DNA from: Andreprevotia chitinilytica DSM 18519
GTDB taxonomy: Bacteria; Pseudomonadota; Gammaproteobacteria; Burkholderiales; Chitinibacteraceae
Assembly: GCF_000711875.1 (NCBI RefSeq)
Contig: NZ_JONM01000001.1
Location: forward strand, 475,934 to 539,933
Reading direction: 5' to 3'
Length of the DNA stretch: 64,000 nt
Both the position numbers and the translations under genes were made by a program. The notes under the pieces were generated by a model. That model had not been told where the DNA came from. It did not search any database and saw nothing but the letters and a program-made list of their open reading frames with translations. Positions 1-8,666 of this stretch are shown here, piece after piece. Numbering within the stretch: position 1 is the first letter of the stretch; each line of letters starts with the position of its first letter.

Positions 1-463
1 GGCCGAGCACCGCGCCTACTGTATCCATCGATTGCCGCAGACCGAAGCACGCCCCCCGAATTGCCGGCGGCGCGACCTCTGCCACCAACGCATCGCGTGG
101 CGCACCGCGTATGCCTTTGCCGATGCGATCCAGAAAACGGGCGGTGAACACCATTTCTGCCGAGGCGGCGAGCGGGAACAGTGGCTTGGTCAGTGCCGCC
201 AAGCCATAGCCCAACAGAATCAATCCCTTGCGGCGGCCGATAAAATCGCTGATCGCGCCCGAGAACACCTTCATGATCAGCGCCGTTGCCTCGGCAACGC
301 CTTCGATCAAGCCAACCGTGAGCGCGCTGGCCCCAAGCGTGCCGACCAGAAACAACGGCAGCAGGCTATGCACCAGCTCGGAAGACAAATCCATGAACAG
401 GCTGACGAAGCCCAACGCCCAGACAGTACGGGGAATGGCGTGGTCAGCGTTTGATCCGGACAT
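1..463 (-). CDS. MFS transporter, N-terminal part (runs off window)
   Basis: The minus strand reads from an ATG at 463 to the window edge without a stop, so only about 154 N-terminal residues are present. The protein begins MSGSNADHAIPRTVWALG and contains hydrophobic helices plus the MFS loop motif between helices 2 and 3 (ISDFIGRRKGLILLGYG) and RFLDRIGKGIRGAPRDAL, typical of major facilitator drug or ion exporters. Its ATG overlaps the TGA of the upstream ChrB-domain gene, so it is the fourth gene of the chromate operon and translationally coupled to it. MFS genes often accompany chrBA. An accessory role in chromate or stress export is inferred; the substrate is unknown. Confidence 0.85.
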   Translation of the reverse strand, partial: MSGSNADHAIPRTVWALGFVSLFMDLSSELVHSLLPLFLVGTLGASALTVGLIEGVAEATALIMKVFSGAISDFIGRRKGLILLGYGLAALTKPLFPLAASAEMVFTARFLDRIGKGIRGAPRDALVAEVAPPAIRGACFGLRQSMDTVGAVLG

Positions 464-921
464 CAACCTTTCCAGTCAACGCGCTCATTCCGCGCGAAGC
501 AGCACCAGGCATAGAGCGCGTCATACACCACCATGCCGTGCTTGAGCATGTCGTGGTCGTTGCTGAAGGTATGCGACAAGCCCAGCGAGATCGCCAGCAG
601 GCCCGCGCTTTGCGGTGTCAGATCGAGCCGATTGGTATCCGCGCCGCGCACGATGGCGGCCAGAGTATGCAGTGCCGGATCGGCCAGCTGGTACTTGTTG
701 AGGAAGGTATCGAAGCTGCAACGCTCGTGATCATGCGACAGCTCGACGCCCGGCACATCATAGGGAATCGCGCCGCTCGCTGCGGCCACGCCGAGCACCA
801 CGTCGTCCGGTACGTAGAGGAACTCCGGTTCAGGGTCGATGAAGCGGGTGATCAGCCACGGACAGGCAATCCGGTCGATCTTCGGGCGTTCACGGGTAAT
901 CCACTTCATCCCATACCTCAC
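463..921 (-). CDS. Stand-alone ChrB C-terminal domain protein
   Basis: This 152-residue soluble protein is made only of the ChrB C-terminal domain. WITRERPKIDRIACPWL near the N-terminus matches WATRARPWVDRLASAWL in the full-length ChrB encoded at 2273-3211, followed in both by a RFIDP motif and an acidic/His-rich stretch (LSHDHERCSFDTF). It starts with GTG at 921, overlapping the chrA stop; an ATG at 909 is the alternative. Proteins of this kind occur in chromate operons, sometimes labelled chrC-like, but their biochemical role is not settled. It could sense chromate or superoxide or have a redox role. Placement in a four-gene overlapping operon supports a chromate-resistance function. Confidence 0.85.
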   Translation of the reverse strand: MRYGMKWITRERPKIDRIACPWLITRFIDPEPEFLYVPDDVVLGVAAASGAIPYDVPGVELSHDHERCSFDTFLNKYQLADPALHTLAAIVRGADTNRLDLTPQSAGLLAISLGLSHTFSNDHDMLKHGMVVYDALYAWCCFARNERVDWKG

Positions 922-2276
922 AAGGTGTTCAGAACCAGCCCGATCACGGCGCAGGCCGCGATGACATGAATCACATTACGCTTGTATCGGAATAATGCCA
1001 CAGCAGCTGCAAGCGCTATCAACGCCGAACGCCAATCGAATATCCCGGCAAAGCCCTTGGGCCATAGCACGTGATAGCCGAAGAACAGCGCCAGATTCAG
1101 GATCACCCCGACCACCGCCGCCGTGATGGCGCTCAGTGGCGCGGTGAACTTCAAATCATTATGCGTGGTTTCCACCAAAGGCCCGCCCGCGAGGATGAAC
1201 AGGAAGGAGGGGAGAAAGGTGAACCACGTCACCACCGTGGCTGCTGCTGCGCCCGCAAGAAACAAACTCCCCGATCCGAACAGGGCCTTCACATACCCAC
1301 CCACGAAGCCGACAAAAGCCACCACCATGATCAATGGCCCCGGCGTGGTTTCGCCCAAGGCCAGGCCATCGATCATTTGCGTGGCGGTGAGCCAGCCGTA
1401 ATGCTCGACCGCACCTTGATACACATAGGGCAATACTGCGTAGGCACCGCCGAAGGTCAGCAATGCCGCCTTGGTGAAAAACCAGCCCAGCTGGGTCAGG
1501 GTGTGGTGCCAGCCATAGCCAGCCACCAACAGCGCCATCGGGATCAGCCAGAGCAAACCACCCACCGTCAGTACGCGCAACAGCCGCGGCCAGGTGAACA
1601 GCGCGTGGGCTGGTGTTGGCGTGTCGTCATCGATCAGCGCCGGACCAAACGATTTGTCCGCCTTGCAGTGACCGCCGCCGCTCTTGAATTGATCCGGCGC
1701 GATCCGCCCGCCGACATAGCCGACGAGCGCTGCCGCCGCGACGATGGCCGGAAAGGGCACATCCAGCGCGAAGATCGCCACGAAAGAGGCCACCGCGATG
1801 CCCCACTGCAGCTTGTTCCTGATCGCCCGCGAGCCGATACGATGCGCCGCCTGCAACACAATGGCGGTCACTGCCGGCTTGATGCCATAGAACAGCCCCG
1901 TCACCAAGGGCACATCGCCAAAAGCGATATACACCCACGACAGCGCAATCAGGATCAGCAGCGAGGGCAGCACGAACAGCGCGCCAGCGACGATGCCGCC
2001 CCTGGTGCGATGCATCAGCCAGCCGATATAAGTTGCGAGCTGCTGCGCCTCTGGCCCGGGCAACACCATGCAGTAGTTCAGCGCGTGCAGGAAACGCCGC
2101 TCGGAAATCCAGCGCCGCTTTTCGACCAGCTCCTGATGCATGATCGCAATCTGCCCGGCCGGCCCGCCAAAGCTGATAAAGCCGAGTTTCAACCAGAAGC
2201 GGAATGCCTCCCAGAAGCCGATGGGGGCGGGTTTGTCTGGGATCAGTTCAGCTTGAGGAGCGTCAGCTTGGTTCAT
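918..2276 (-). CDS. chrA: Chromate efflux transporter ChrA
   Basis: ChrA is an inner-membrane CHR-family transporter that exports chromate using the proton-motive force. The 452-residue length fits the two-domain (long-chain) CHR type. The N-terminal half carries FWLKLGFISFGGPAGQIAIM and the signature LPGPEAQQLATYIGW; the C-terminal half repeats the pattern as FTKAALLTFGGAYAVLPYV and GLALGETTPGPLIMVVAFVG. About 10-12 hydrophobic segments are visible. The ATG at 2276 overlaps the chrB stop (ATGA), and the stop at 918-920 overlaps the start of the next gene, so the operon is tightly coupled. The gene is complete and without visible defects. Confidence 0.96.
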   Translation of the reverse strand: MNQADAPQAELIPDKPAPIGFWEAFRFWLKLGFISFGGPAGQIAIMHQELVEKRRWISERRFLHALNYCMVLPGPEAQQLATYIGWLMHRTRGGIVAGALFVLPSLLILIALSWVYIAFGDVPLVTGLFYGIKPAVTAIVLQAAHRIGSRAIRNKLQWGIAVASFVAIFALDVPFPAIVAAAALVGYVGGRIAPDQFKSGGGHCKADKSFGPALIDDDTPTPAHALFTWPRLLRVLTVGGLLWLIPMALLVAGYGWHHTLTQLGWFFTKAALLTFGGAYAVLPYVYQGAVEHYGWLTATQMIDGLALGETTPGPLIMVVAFVGFVGGYVKALFGSGSLFLAGAAAATVVTWFTFLPSFLFILAGGPLVETTHNDLKFTAPLSAITAAVVGVILNLALFFGYHVLWPKGFAGIFDWRSALIALAAAVALFRYKRNVIHVIAACAVIGLVLNTL

Positions 2277-3211
2277 GTCGTCTGGATTTCCGGCTGAAAG
2301 GCGGCCAGCAGGCCGTCGAAGATGTGACCGGCAGCGGCAAGCAGTTGGTCATCATTGCTGATCGTATTGCGTAGCCCGGCCAGCACGCGCTCCACGCCGC
2401 CGGCTTCGGCGGGCGGTATGCCGCCAACATCGAGGTAATGCACGAGCGCGCCCAGCCGTTGCAGGGCAGGCTGGTCGAGCGCAAAGCTCGCCAGCAGCGT
2501 CTCGAAAGTCACTTTCGCCCCGATGTGGCTGAACGCTGCGCCATCAAAATCAAACCCGAGCGCATCGGCCGGGCAATCTGCCTGGGATGCCAGCCACAGG
2601 AAGCGGGCGGCCGGGTCGATAAAGCGGCGGATCAACCAGGCACTGGCCAGCCGATCCACCCAAGGCCGGGCACGGGTCGCCCAGATGCGGCCTTGGTAGT
2701 CGACCAGATTCAGGCGAGCAACCGCGCCAGTGGCAGCATGCGGTTCGTCTGGCGACAAGATGGCATTTGCAGCTACTTCCAACGCCCGCAGCGCCACGTC
2801 GACCTGTCGTTGTGCCTCGCCCGGAAAGAAGTCAGTCGCGCCAATAGCCGCAAAGGTTTTGCCCAATTTGCGGAACTGTTTGAGCGTATCGAGTGCGTTA
2901 TCAATGTTTAGCGCCGCGTGTGTTTCGCTGATTGCTGTCAGCAACGCCGCATAGTCCTCGGTGCGATCGAATAGCGATGGAAATGTGGCTGCAATCGCAC
3001 CGTCGGCCTGCAGCAAGTACGCCGTGCCCCCATTGGCTTCGATGTCTTCCGCGATCTCTGCGAGTGCGCTGTGGCAATCATCGCGCTCGGGCAATAGATA
3101 AACGCCGTCGCGCAACACGGCTGCGCCGCTAGCCTTCAATGCCCGCCAGATCCGCATGCGGGCGGTCGCGTTGGCGGTGGGGAGGGTGAGGATGAGCGTG
3201 AGCCATTTCAT
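2273..3211 (-). CDS. chrB: ChrB, chromate-responsive regulator
   Basis: This 312-residue protein is a full-length ChrB. The N-terminal part (about 1-150, beginning MKWLTLILTLPTANATARMR) is the regulatory or DNA-binding half. The C-terminal part (about 165-312) is the ChrB domain with WATRARPWVDRLASAWLIRR. In Ochrobactrum and Cupriavidus ChrB acts as a chromate-sensing regulator of chrA. It is the first gene of the operon, so the palindrome at 3243-3263, 32 bp upstream of its start, is a reasonable autoregulatory operator. The same C-terminal domain is duplicated as a separate protein at 463-921. Confidence 0.92.
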   Translation of the reverse strand: MKWLTLILTLPTANATARMRIWRALKASGAAVLRDGVYLLPERDDCHSALAEIAEDIEANGGTAYLLQADGAIAATFPSLFDRTEDYAALLTAISETHAALNIDNALDTLKQFRKLGKTFAAIGATDFFPGEAQRQVDVALRALEVAANAILSPDEPHAATGAVARLNLVDYQGRIWATRARPWVDRLASAWLIRRFIDPAARFLWLASQADCPADALGFDFDGAAFSHIGAKVTFETLLASFALDQPALQRLGALVHYLDVGGIPPAEAGGVERVLAGLRNTISNDDQLLAAAGHIFDGLLAAFQPEIQTT

Positions 3212-3242
3212 GATGAAGCAAAGTCTACAATTACTGTTCTAT

Positions 3243-3263
3243 TTGCTACAAAATTTTTAGCAA
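3243..3263. promoter_or_regulatory. Palindrome upstream of chrB, candidate ChrB operator
   Basis: A 21-bp palindrome with arms TTGCTA and TAGCAA and an AT-rich centre has one mismatched pair. It lies 32 bp upstream of the chrB start in the divergent region between chrB and the porin gene. The position fits an operator or promoter element of the chromate operon. Assignment to ChrB is inference. Confidence 0.45.
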
Positions 3264-3385
3264 CCGGTTCGGCTCAAGACCGGGCCTTGGCTGGCTGAAA
3301 TCGGGCGGGCAAAGCGGTCTATAGTGGTTGAGGTTCTGCCGCTCTGAATGGAGTTAGAAGGGCCGCGTGTGGTTTCGGATTTCAT

Positions 3386-4504
3386 ATGAAAACAGTTTGT
3401 GGCGACGCTGATCCCATCTTGCCGGTGCTACTCGCGTTGTTCTTGTTGTCAACGCCTGCCAATGCCGAGGCGCAGCTGTATGGCAGCCTGAGATCCGGCG
3501 TGGAGTACGTACACATCCATGGGGCAGGGAGTCCGGTTTCAACGCAATTCCGTGTCGCAGATCAGACAAGCCGTATCGGCGCGCAAGGATCAGATCCGCT
3601 GGGCGACGGCTGGGCCGCTATCTGGCGAGTGGAAAACCGGCTTCATATTGGCGATCCGAATAAATCGGCAGGCAATGACTTATGGGGGAGTCGTAATACC
3701 TATGTCGGCCTGCAATCCCCGTTTGGTAGCCTGAAAGCGGGGCAGGATGACGACGCATACAAGACTTCCACTGGCACGTTAACCCCCGCTTTTGACGATA
3801 CATTCAATGCATCCACCGATCCATTTGGCAATGGGGAGCTGATCCGGCGTCTGGGGCAGCTCGATAATTCAATCATCGGTTTTCGTTCTACATTGCTATA
3901 TGGCTTGGGGCTAAATCTATCGATAGGCCATATCGGCAAACAGGGTGGCAATTACAATCCGCTCTCATTGGCGGCAACGGCGTATTATCAAGGCGAGCGG
4001 TTCCGGATTGGCGGTGGCTGGAAAACTCTGAACGATACGTCATCAAGATTAAGCTCAAAATTGACATTAAAAGATGATGGCAGTGCAAACAATCCGGGCG
4101 ACAAGTTGTCTGCATTTGATTTTGGCATGAATTATTCATGCTTGAATTGGTCGTCCAGTATCTACTATGAACGAACAGCCACACATTATGCTGGTGCGCA
4201 AGCCGATCAGGACGATATGGCGGCAGCGTTGGTCTACAAGAAGGATCGCTGGGCCATTTATGCATCCTATATCCGGATGCTGGACGTACAGGGGGATGTA
4301 TCAGCAGGTGCAGGCCCTGGCACCGGGGCAAGCCAATACAATCTGGCCGGCTATTATGTCGTTGCACCCAAAACGCGGCTGGTTGTATCCATCGTGAAGC
4401 TGGAGAATGGCGCGCATGCTTCATTTAACCAATCATCGGGTGTGAATGTGAAAGCCGGGCAAAGCTTCTGGATTTTTACGACTGGTTTACGGGCTGATTT
4501 TTAA
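3386..4504 (+). CDS. Outer-membrane general porin
   Basis: The 372-residue product has an N-terminal signal peptide (LLALFLLSTPANA, cleavage near residue 28) and then QLYGSLRSGVEYV, the first strand of the Gram-negative trimeric porins of Betaproteobacteria. Alternating amphipathic strands follow, with the family-typical TSRIGAQGSDPLGDGWAAIW and VGLQSPFGSLKAGQDD. The chain ends in phenylalanine (TTGLRADF), the usual outer-membrane assembly signal. It forms a passive diffusion channel; substrate preference cannot be read. No strong ribosome-binding site precedes the ATG. The gene is followed after 5 bp by a periplasmic binding protein gene. Base composition here is somewhat more AT-rich than in the flanking operons. 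Confidence 0.9.
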   Translation: MKTVCGDADPILPVLLALFLLSTPANAEAQLYGSLRSGVEYVHIHGAGSPVSTQFRVADQTSRIGAQGSDPLGDGWAAIWRVENRLHIGDPNKSAGNDLWGSRNTYVGLQSPFGSLKAGQDDDAYKTSTGTLTPAFDDTFNASTDPFGNGELIRRLGQLDNSIIGFRSTLLYGLGLNLSIGHIGKQGGNYNPLSLAATAYYQGERFRIGGGWKTLNDTSSRLSSKLTLKDDGSANNPGDKLSAFDFGMNYSCLNWSSSIYYERTATHYAGAQADQDDMAAALVYKKDRWAIYASYIRMLDVQGDVSAGAGPGTGASQYNLAGYYVVAPKTRLVVSIVKLENGAHASFNQSSGVNVKAGQSFWIFTTGLRADF

Positions 4505-4509
4505 TTTCG

Positions 4510-5286
4510 ATGCGCAATAGGGATCATGCATTCATGCGGTTTCTGCTTTTTTTGTTGCTGTTGTACCCAATTACAGTGCTTGCCTCTGGCAGTATCGTCA
4601 TGCGTACAGCAATGGAAGAAAATGCTCAACCTAAATGGATTTCCAAATCCAGCGGCATATGCCCGGATATTCTTAAAGCTCTGGAAAAGCAGGATAAGTC
4701 ATTGAACTTCTCGCTGCTGCCGGAGTTGCTGCCACAAAAGAGACTGATTGATTATGTGCGGCAAGGGCAATTGGATCTGGCTTGTGGGCTAGGGGGGCGG
4801 CCCGAGGACAAAGCGGAGCTGTTTATTCCAGATATTCCGCTTTACTCGAACAAGTTGATGGCCGTCGTTGCCAGCAACGACACATTGCAAATCAGCACGC
4901 TGGAGGGTCTGAAAGCACTCCCCGCTACTGATTTGATTCTGGTCAATCTAGGTGCTCGCCTGGTGGGCCGCCTCAATGCCATGGGTATTCACAATGTTGA
5001 TTCGGGCGGTTATGGCCCCGCAAGAAACCTGCGAAAAATTGCCGCCGGGCACGGCCGGATCTTTTTGTATCACGAGCCGGGCTTGTCACTCGAAGTCAAG
5101 AATTCCGGGCTGGCAGAGAAATTAAGAATATTGCCGAATGCACTGGAAGAAAGCTCACACTATTTGCTCTTATCGAATAAATTGCCGCCAGATGTCATAT
5201 CGGCGATCACGCAGGCGTTACGCAAGATCAAAGAAAATGGCACATTAACCAAGATAATCAGCAAATATTCAGATGAAGCTCAGTAA
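4510..5286 (+). CDS. Periplasmic solute-binding protein of the amino-acid-binding (SBP_bac_3) type
   Basis: The protein has 258 residues; a second start at 4534 (MRFLLFLLLL) would still leave a full signal peptide ending near VLASG. The mature part resembles short family-3 periplasmic binding proteins: GICPDILKALEKQ (ligand-domain opening), QKRLIDYVRQGQLDLACGLG and a C-terminal ALRKIKENGTLTKIISKY motif. No permease or ATPase gene is adjacent, so it may not serve a classical ABC importer; such orphans also work as sensors or accessory proteins. It lies 5 bp behind the porin and is probably co-transcribed with it. The ligand is unknown. Confidence 0.75.
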   Translation: MRNRDHAFMRFLLFLLLLYPITVLASGSIVMRTAMEENAQPKWISKSSGICPDILKALEKQDKSLNFSLLPELLPQKRLIDYVRQGQLDLACGLGGRPEDKAELFIPDIPLYSNKLMAVVASNDTLQISTLEGLKALPATDLILVNLGARLVGRLNAMGIHNVDSGGYGPARNLRKIAAGHGRIFLYHEPGLSLEVKNSGLAEKLRILPNALEESSHYLLLSNKLPPDVISAITQALRKIKENGTLTKIISKYSDEAQ

Positions 5287-5448
5287 GTCCTGTTTGCTGA
5301 TTTTGGTCGTTTAGCTTCACCTCATCTGCATGACGGGCGGCCTGAGCATCAATCGCAACGCCTACCCTTAAAAGACCAACGCAGCCGAGCATGCAGGGGC
5401 TGAATAGGTATAACCCTAACGGTTGGCCCCTTGTCGCAGGAGTATGTT

Positions 5449-5468
5449 CCACGCCTGATGAGGCGTGG
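5449..5468 (+). promoter_or_regulatory. Hairpin overlapping the ribosome-binding site of the EamA gene
   Basis: A perfect 8-bp inverted repeat (CCACGCCT, loop GATG, AGGCGTGG) ends inside the GGAG at 5467-5470 that serves the ATG at 5477. If transcribed, the hairpin would hide part of the Shine-Dalgarno sequence. It could instead be a DNA operator. Its regulatory role is inferred. Confidence 0.4.
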
Positions 5469-5476
5469 AGAACAAA

Positions 5477-6424
5477 ATGCTGCGTGGAGTTGCTTTTGGC
5501 GCGATGGCGGGGGCGGTATGGGGCGGCGTCTTTCTGGTGCCGCAGATACTGGCCAATTTCAGCCCGATGGAGCTGATGACGGGTCGCTATGTCGCTTACG
5601 GCCTGATTTCCTTCTTGCTGTTGATCCCGGCATTTGCCAGCTTGCTACCGCGCTTGCAACGACATGATTGGTGGACACTGGTGTGGCTCAGCATCACCGG
5701 CAACCTCGTTTATTACCTGCTGTTGTCAATGGCGGTGCAGCGGGTGGGTGTAGCGCCGACATCGCTGGTGATCGGCATGTTGCCGGTGCTGGTGACCTTG
5801 ATCGGCTCGGCCGAGCACAACGCCATCGATCTCAAGCCCTTGCTGTTGCCACTGACCGCCATCGTTGCCGGCATGGTCTGTACCAGCTATGACGTGTTTT
5901 CTGCGGTGTTACCGGCAGGGCATGCGCAAGCGCCTGCAGATAAAGCCATCGGCCTGCTCGCCGCCGTGGGGGCATTGGTGGCCTGGAGCGCTTATGCAGT
6001 GGGCAATGCGCGGCACCTCGCTCGACGGACCGATCTGAGCAGCCACGAATGGTCCTTGCTCACCGGAGTTGCCACCGGCGTGATGGCGCTGGGATTGACT
6101 GCCACGCTGTTCTGGCAAGCGCCGCTGCCCCATGCCGGTGTACGCAGCTGGCCTCTGTTTGCTGCGGTGATGGTGGTGTTGGCGATTGGCCCATCCGTGC
6201 TGGGCACCGGTCTGTGGAATGCCGCCACTCGTCGGCTACCGCTCACGCTGGGTGGGCAGATGATCGTCTTCGAGACGGTCTTTGCACTGCTGTTCGGCTT
6301 CATGTACGACGGCCGCCTGCCACGCCCGCTGGAACTTGCATCCATCGTGTTGTTACTGGGCGGCGTGGCGGCTTCCTCCTGGATTCATGCCGTCCATGCC
6401 CGGACGCTGGAACACGCAGCGTGA
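5477..6424 (+). CDS. EamA/DMT-family transporter
   Basis: The 315-residue membrane protein has ten predicted hydrophobic segments arranged as two EamA repeats, the hallmark of drug/metabolite exporters. It begins MLRGVAFGAMAGAVWGGVF and holds the repeat-1 motif PTSLVIGMLPVLVTLIG and the repeat-2 motif TLGGQMIVFETVFALLFG. The ATG at 5477 is preferred because GGAG lies 6 bp upstream; the in-frame GTG at 5465 lacks such support. The gene stands alone, upstream of an Lrp-type regulator. Amino-acid or metabolite export is typical of the family, but the substrate cannot be read. Confidence 0.88.
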   Translation: MLRGVAFGAMAGAVWGGVFLVPQILANFSPMELMTGRYVAYGLISFLLLIPAFASLLPRLQRHDWWTLVWLSITGNLVYYLLLSMAVQRVGVAPTSLVIGMLPVLVTLIGSAEHNAIDLKPLLLPLTAIVAGMVCTSYDVFSAVLPAGHAQAPADKAIGLLAAVGALVAWSAYAVGNARHLARRTDLSSHEWSLLTGVATGVMALGLTATLFWQAPLPHAGVRSWPLFAAVMVVLAIGPSVLGTGLWNAATRRLPLTLGGQMIVFETVFALLFGFMYDGRLPRPLELASIVLLLGGVAASSWIHAVHARTLEHAA

Positions 6425-6644
6425 AGCGCATTTCCTTCTCACTTCCCCTCATACGCCCATCAAAAAGCAGCTACATATTCTGGAAAGTACCTACATCTAA
6501 GAATTTTGTGCTGCGGTAATTTTGAAATATAGATACAACAAATAGTGCTTTGCGAGATTGGCAATTCTGGATATTCGCAAGGTATTCCATCGTTGCCCAC
6601 CACAGGGCTGCGGCGGCAGTCAAGGCGGAGCTTGGGACGGGAAC

Positions 6645-7130
6645 ATGGCAAAACTGGATCAGATCGACATCGCGATTCTTGAGGCCTTGCAGCAAGAAGG
6701 CCGCATGACCAACGTGGCACTGGCGAAACAAGTCGGTTTGAGTACCACCCCCTGTCTGGAGCGCGTACGTTCGCTGGAAGAAGCGGGCGTCATTGCCGGC
6801 TACTCCGCGCGCCTGTCCGCCGAACAGTTGGGGCTGGGTTTGACGGTCTTTATTGAAGTGGCGATGGAGCGCACCTCCGAAGCCGCCTTCGAAGCCTTCC
6901 GTGTGGCCGTGCTCGATATCCCGGAAATCCAGGAGTGCTTCATGGTCGCCGGCGGCTTTGATTACCTCCTCAAGATTCGCGTGCCGGACATGGCTTCCTA
7001 CCGTGTCTTTCTCGGCAAAGTGCTCAGCGGCATTCCCGGCATCCGCGTCACGCATAGCTATACCGTCATGGAAGAGGTCAAGGAATCGTCCGCGCTCTCG
7101 CTGGGCCACCTTGGCGCAAAGCTCGAATAA
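6645..7130 (+). CDS. Lrp/AsnC-family transcriptional regulator
   Basis: The 161-residue protein has an N-terminal winged helix-turn-helix (LDQIDIAILEALQQEGRMTN, then QVGLSTTPCLERVRSLEEAG) and a C-terminal ligand-binding RAM domain (FMVAGGFDYLLKIRVPD). It is full length for Lrp. The start at 6645 is chosen because the family begins directly with the HTH. It sits upstream of the liv importer on the same strand with a 308-bp gap, so it may control branched-chain amino-acid uptake, or the EamA exporter before it. That link is inferred from neighbourhood. Lrp proteins usually respond to leucine or other amino acids. Confidence 0.93.
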   Translation: MAKLDQIDIAILEALQQEGRMTNVALAKQVGLSTTPCLERVRSLEEAGVIAGYSARLSAEQLGLGLTVFIEVAMERTSEAAFEAFRVAVLDIPEIQECFMVAGGFDYLLKIRVPDMASYRVFLGKVLSGIPGIRVTHSYTVMEEVKESSALSLGHLGAKLE

Positions 7131-7438
7131 AGCCGCTGACAAAACCCTGCTGGCGGCGTTGTGCTCACTTGTCGTACGTCTTGTACTGCCTGCGTTTCGC
7201 ACGCCTTGCCAGCACCGCTACGCTGGGTTTTCCCAGCGACTTTTAAATCACGAATACGAAGAACACGAATAGACATGGAGCGGCCCGACCGAGGTTGCCC
7301 CACACGCAAAACGGCGTCTGGTGATGGGTGCGCGAATTGCGCTTTCCGTTGCCCGGCAAAACCGGCAGGCGCTCTCACACCCGTAGCGAGCGTTATCAGC
7401 GGTGTACCCCACCGCAATTCACCCTGGAGATTGGCACC
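7131..7438 (+). other. Leader region before livK with hairpin
   Basis: No convincing gene lies in these 308 bp. A strong stem-loop at 7221-7238 (CGCTGGG, TTTT loop, CCCAGCG) may end the lrp transcript. A wider imperfect inverted repeat pairs CAAAACCCTGCTGGC (from about 7140) with GCCAGC...GCTGGGTTTT (from about 7208), which looks like a REP-type intergenic element. A Shine-Dalgarno CTGGAGA lies just before the livK start at 7439. Confidence 0.5.
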
Positions 7439-8551
7439 ATGAAGTCGAACATGAAGCTGAATGCGAAACTGGTCGTTCCGGCCTTGGGTCTGGCGGCCCT
7501 GTTTGCCGCGCAAGCCCATGCGGATTATTCCGTTGCAATTGCTGGCCCGATGACCGGCGAATACGCATCTGCCGGCGAGCAGATTCGCAAAGGCGCTGAA
7601 ATGGCCGTGGCCGATATCAACGCCAAGGGCGGCGTATTGGGCCAGAAGCTGAAACTGGAAATCGGCGACGATGCTTGTGATCCGAAGCAAGCCGTGTCCG
7701 TTGCCAACGCCATGGTCAACAAGAAGATCGTGTTCATGCATGGTCACTGGTGTTCCAGCTCGACCATCCCGGCGTCTGAAATCTACAACGAAGCACAAAT
7801 CCCGATGGCCACCGTCTCCACCAATCCGAAAGTGACGGAACGCGGCTTGAAGAACATCTTCCGCATTCTGGGTCGTGACGATCAGCAAGGTGGTATCGCC
7901 GGCACGTTCCTGGCGCAACGCTTCGGCACCAAGAAGATTGCCGTCGTCGACGACAAGAGCGCCTATGGCAAGGGCCTGGCCGATGAAATGGACAAGGGCC
8001 TGCAAAGCAAGGGCGTGAAGGCAGTGCTGCGTGAATCCGTGACTGCGGGCCAAAAGGACTACTCCGGCATCGTCTCCAAGCTGAAGGCGGCTGGCGTTGA
8101 AGTGCTGGCCTACGGCGGCTATCACACCGAAGTCGCGCTGATTCTGCGCCAGGCACAGCAAGTCGGCCTGAAGCTGACCGTGATGGGCGGCGACACCATG
8201 AGCAATAACGAGCTGGTGACGGCTGCTGGTGGCAATGCCGACAGCGTGATGTTCACCTTCGCGCCGGATGCCCGCGTGAATCCGGAAGCGGCTGACGTGG
8301 TGAAGCGCTTCCGTGAAGCCAAGGTCGAGCCGGATGGCTACGTGCTGTATGCCTACGGTGCGATGCAGCTGTTTGCCCAAGCCGCTACGCAAGCCAAGAG
8401 CGTGAAATACGCCGACCTGCAAAAAGCCCTCGCCAACGGCACGTTCAATACCGTCGCCGGCAAGTGGTCCTTCGATGCCAAGGGCGATCTGAAGGCGCCG
8501 GGCTTCGTTGTGTATCAGTGGAAGGGCAACAAGTACGAGATGGTGAAGTAA
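7439..8551 (+). CDS. livK: Branched-chain amino-acid ABC transporter, periplasmic binding protein
   Basis: The 370-residue precursor has a clear signal peptide (LVVPALGLAALFAAQAHA, cleavage before DYSVAIAG). The mature protein follows the Leu/Ile/Val-binding fold of the LivJ/LivK family: GPMTGEYASAGEQIRKGAEM, DDACDPKQAVSVANAM with the typical disulfide cysteines (DDACD and HWCSSST), and ATVSTNPKVTERG. ATG at 7439 is chosen for its signal peptide and preceding GGAGA. It captures leucine, isoleucine, valine or related amino acids in the periplasm and hands them to the LivHMGF complex encoded downstream. Two hairpins separate it from livH, which may give it higher expression than the permease genes. 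Confidence 0.94.
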   Translation: MKSNMKLNAKLVVPALGLAALFAAQAHADYSVAIAGPMTGEYASAGEQIRKGAEMAVADINAKGGVLGQKLKLEIGDDACDPKQAVSVANAMVNKKIVFMHGHWCSSSTIPASEIYNEAQIPMATVSTNPKVTERGLKNIFRILGRDDQQGGIAGTFLAQRFGTKKIAVVDDKSAYGKGLADEMDKGLQSKGVKAVLRESVTAGQKDYSGIVSKLKAAGVEVLAYGGYHTEVALILRQAQQVGLKLTVMGGDTMSNNELVTAAGGNADSVMFTFAPDARVNPEAADVVKRFREAKVEPDGYVLYAYGAMQLFAQAATQAKSVKYADLQKALANGTFNTVAGKWSFDAKGDLKAPGFVVYQWKGNKYEMVK

Positions 8552-8559
8552 GCGCTGGC

Positions 8560-8617
8560 TGGTCTGTATAAGACCACATAACGCTTGATCCCCCTTCGTC
8601 CGCAAGTGCGAAGGGGG
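8560..8617 (+). terminator. Tandem hairpins between livK and livH
   Basis: Two stem-loops follow the livK stop: TGGTCT/AGACCA at 8560-8576 and CCCCCTTCG/CGAAGGGGG at 8590-8617. Neither has a T-run, so they are more likely mRNA-stabilising or attenuating hairpins than full terminators. Such structures commonly raise binding-protein levels over permease levels. Confidence 0.6.
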
Positions 8618-8666
8618 CATTACAAGCGGGGCAGGCGACTGCACCCGCAATTCATCGGAGATCGAG

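Noticed and set aside
1071-2297. 408-codon plus-strand frame opposite chrA
   Set aside because: No domain; the minus-strand ChrA signature motifs are unmistakable.
7058-8650. 530-codon minus-strand frame opposite livK
   Set aside because: Antisense shadow of livK, with His/Gln-rich content and no family features.
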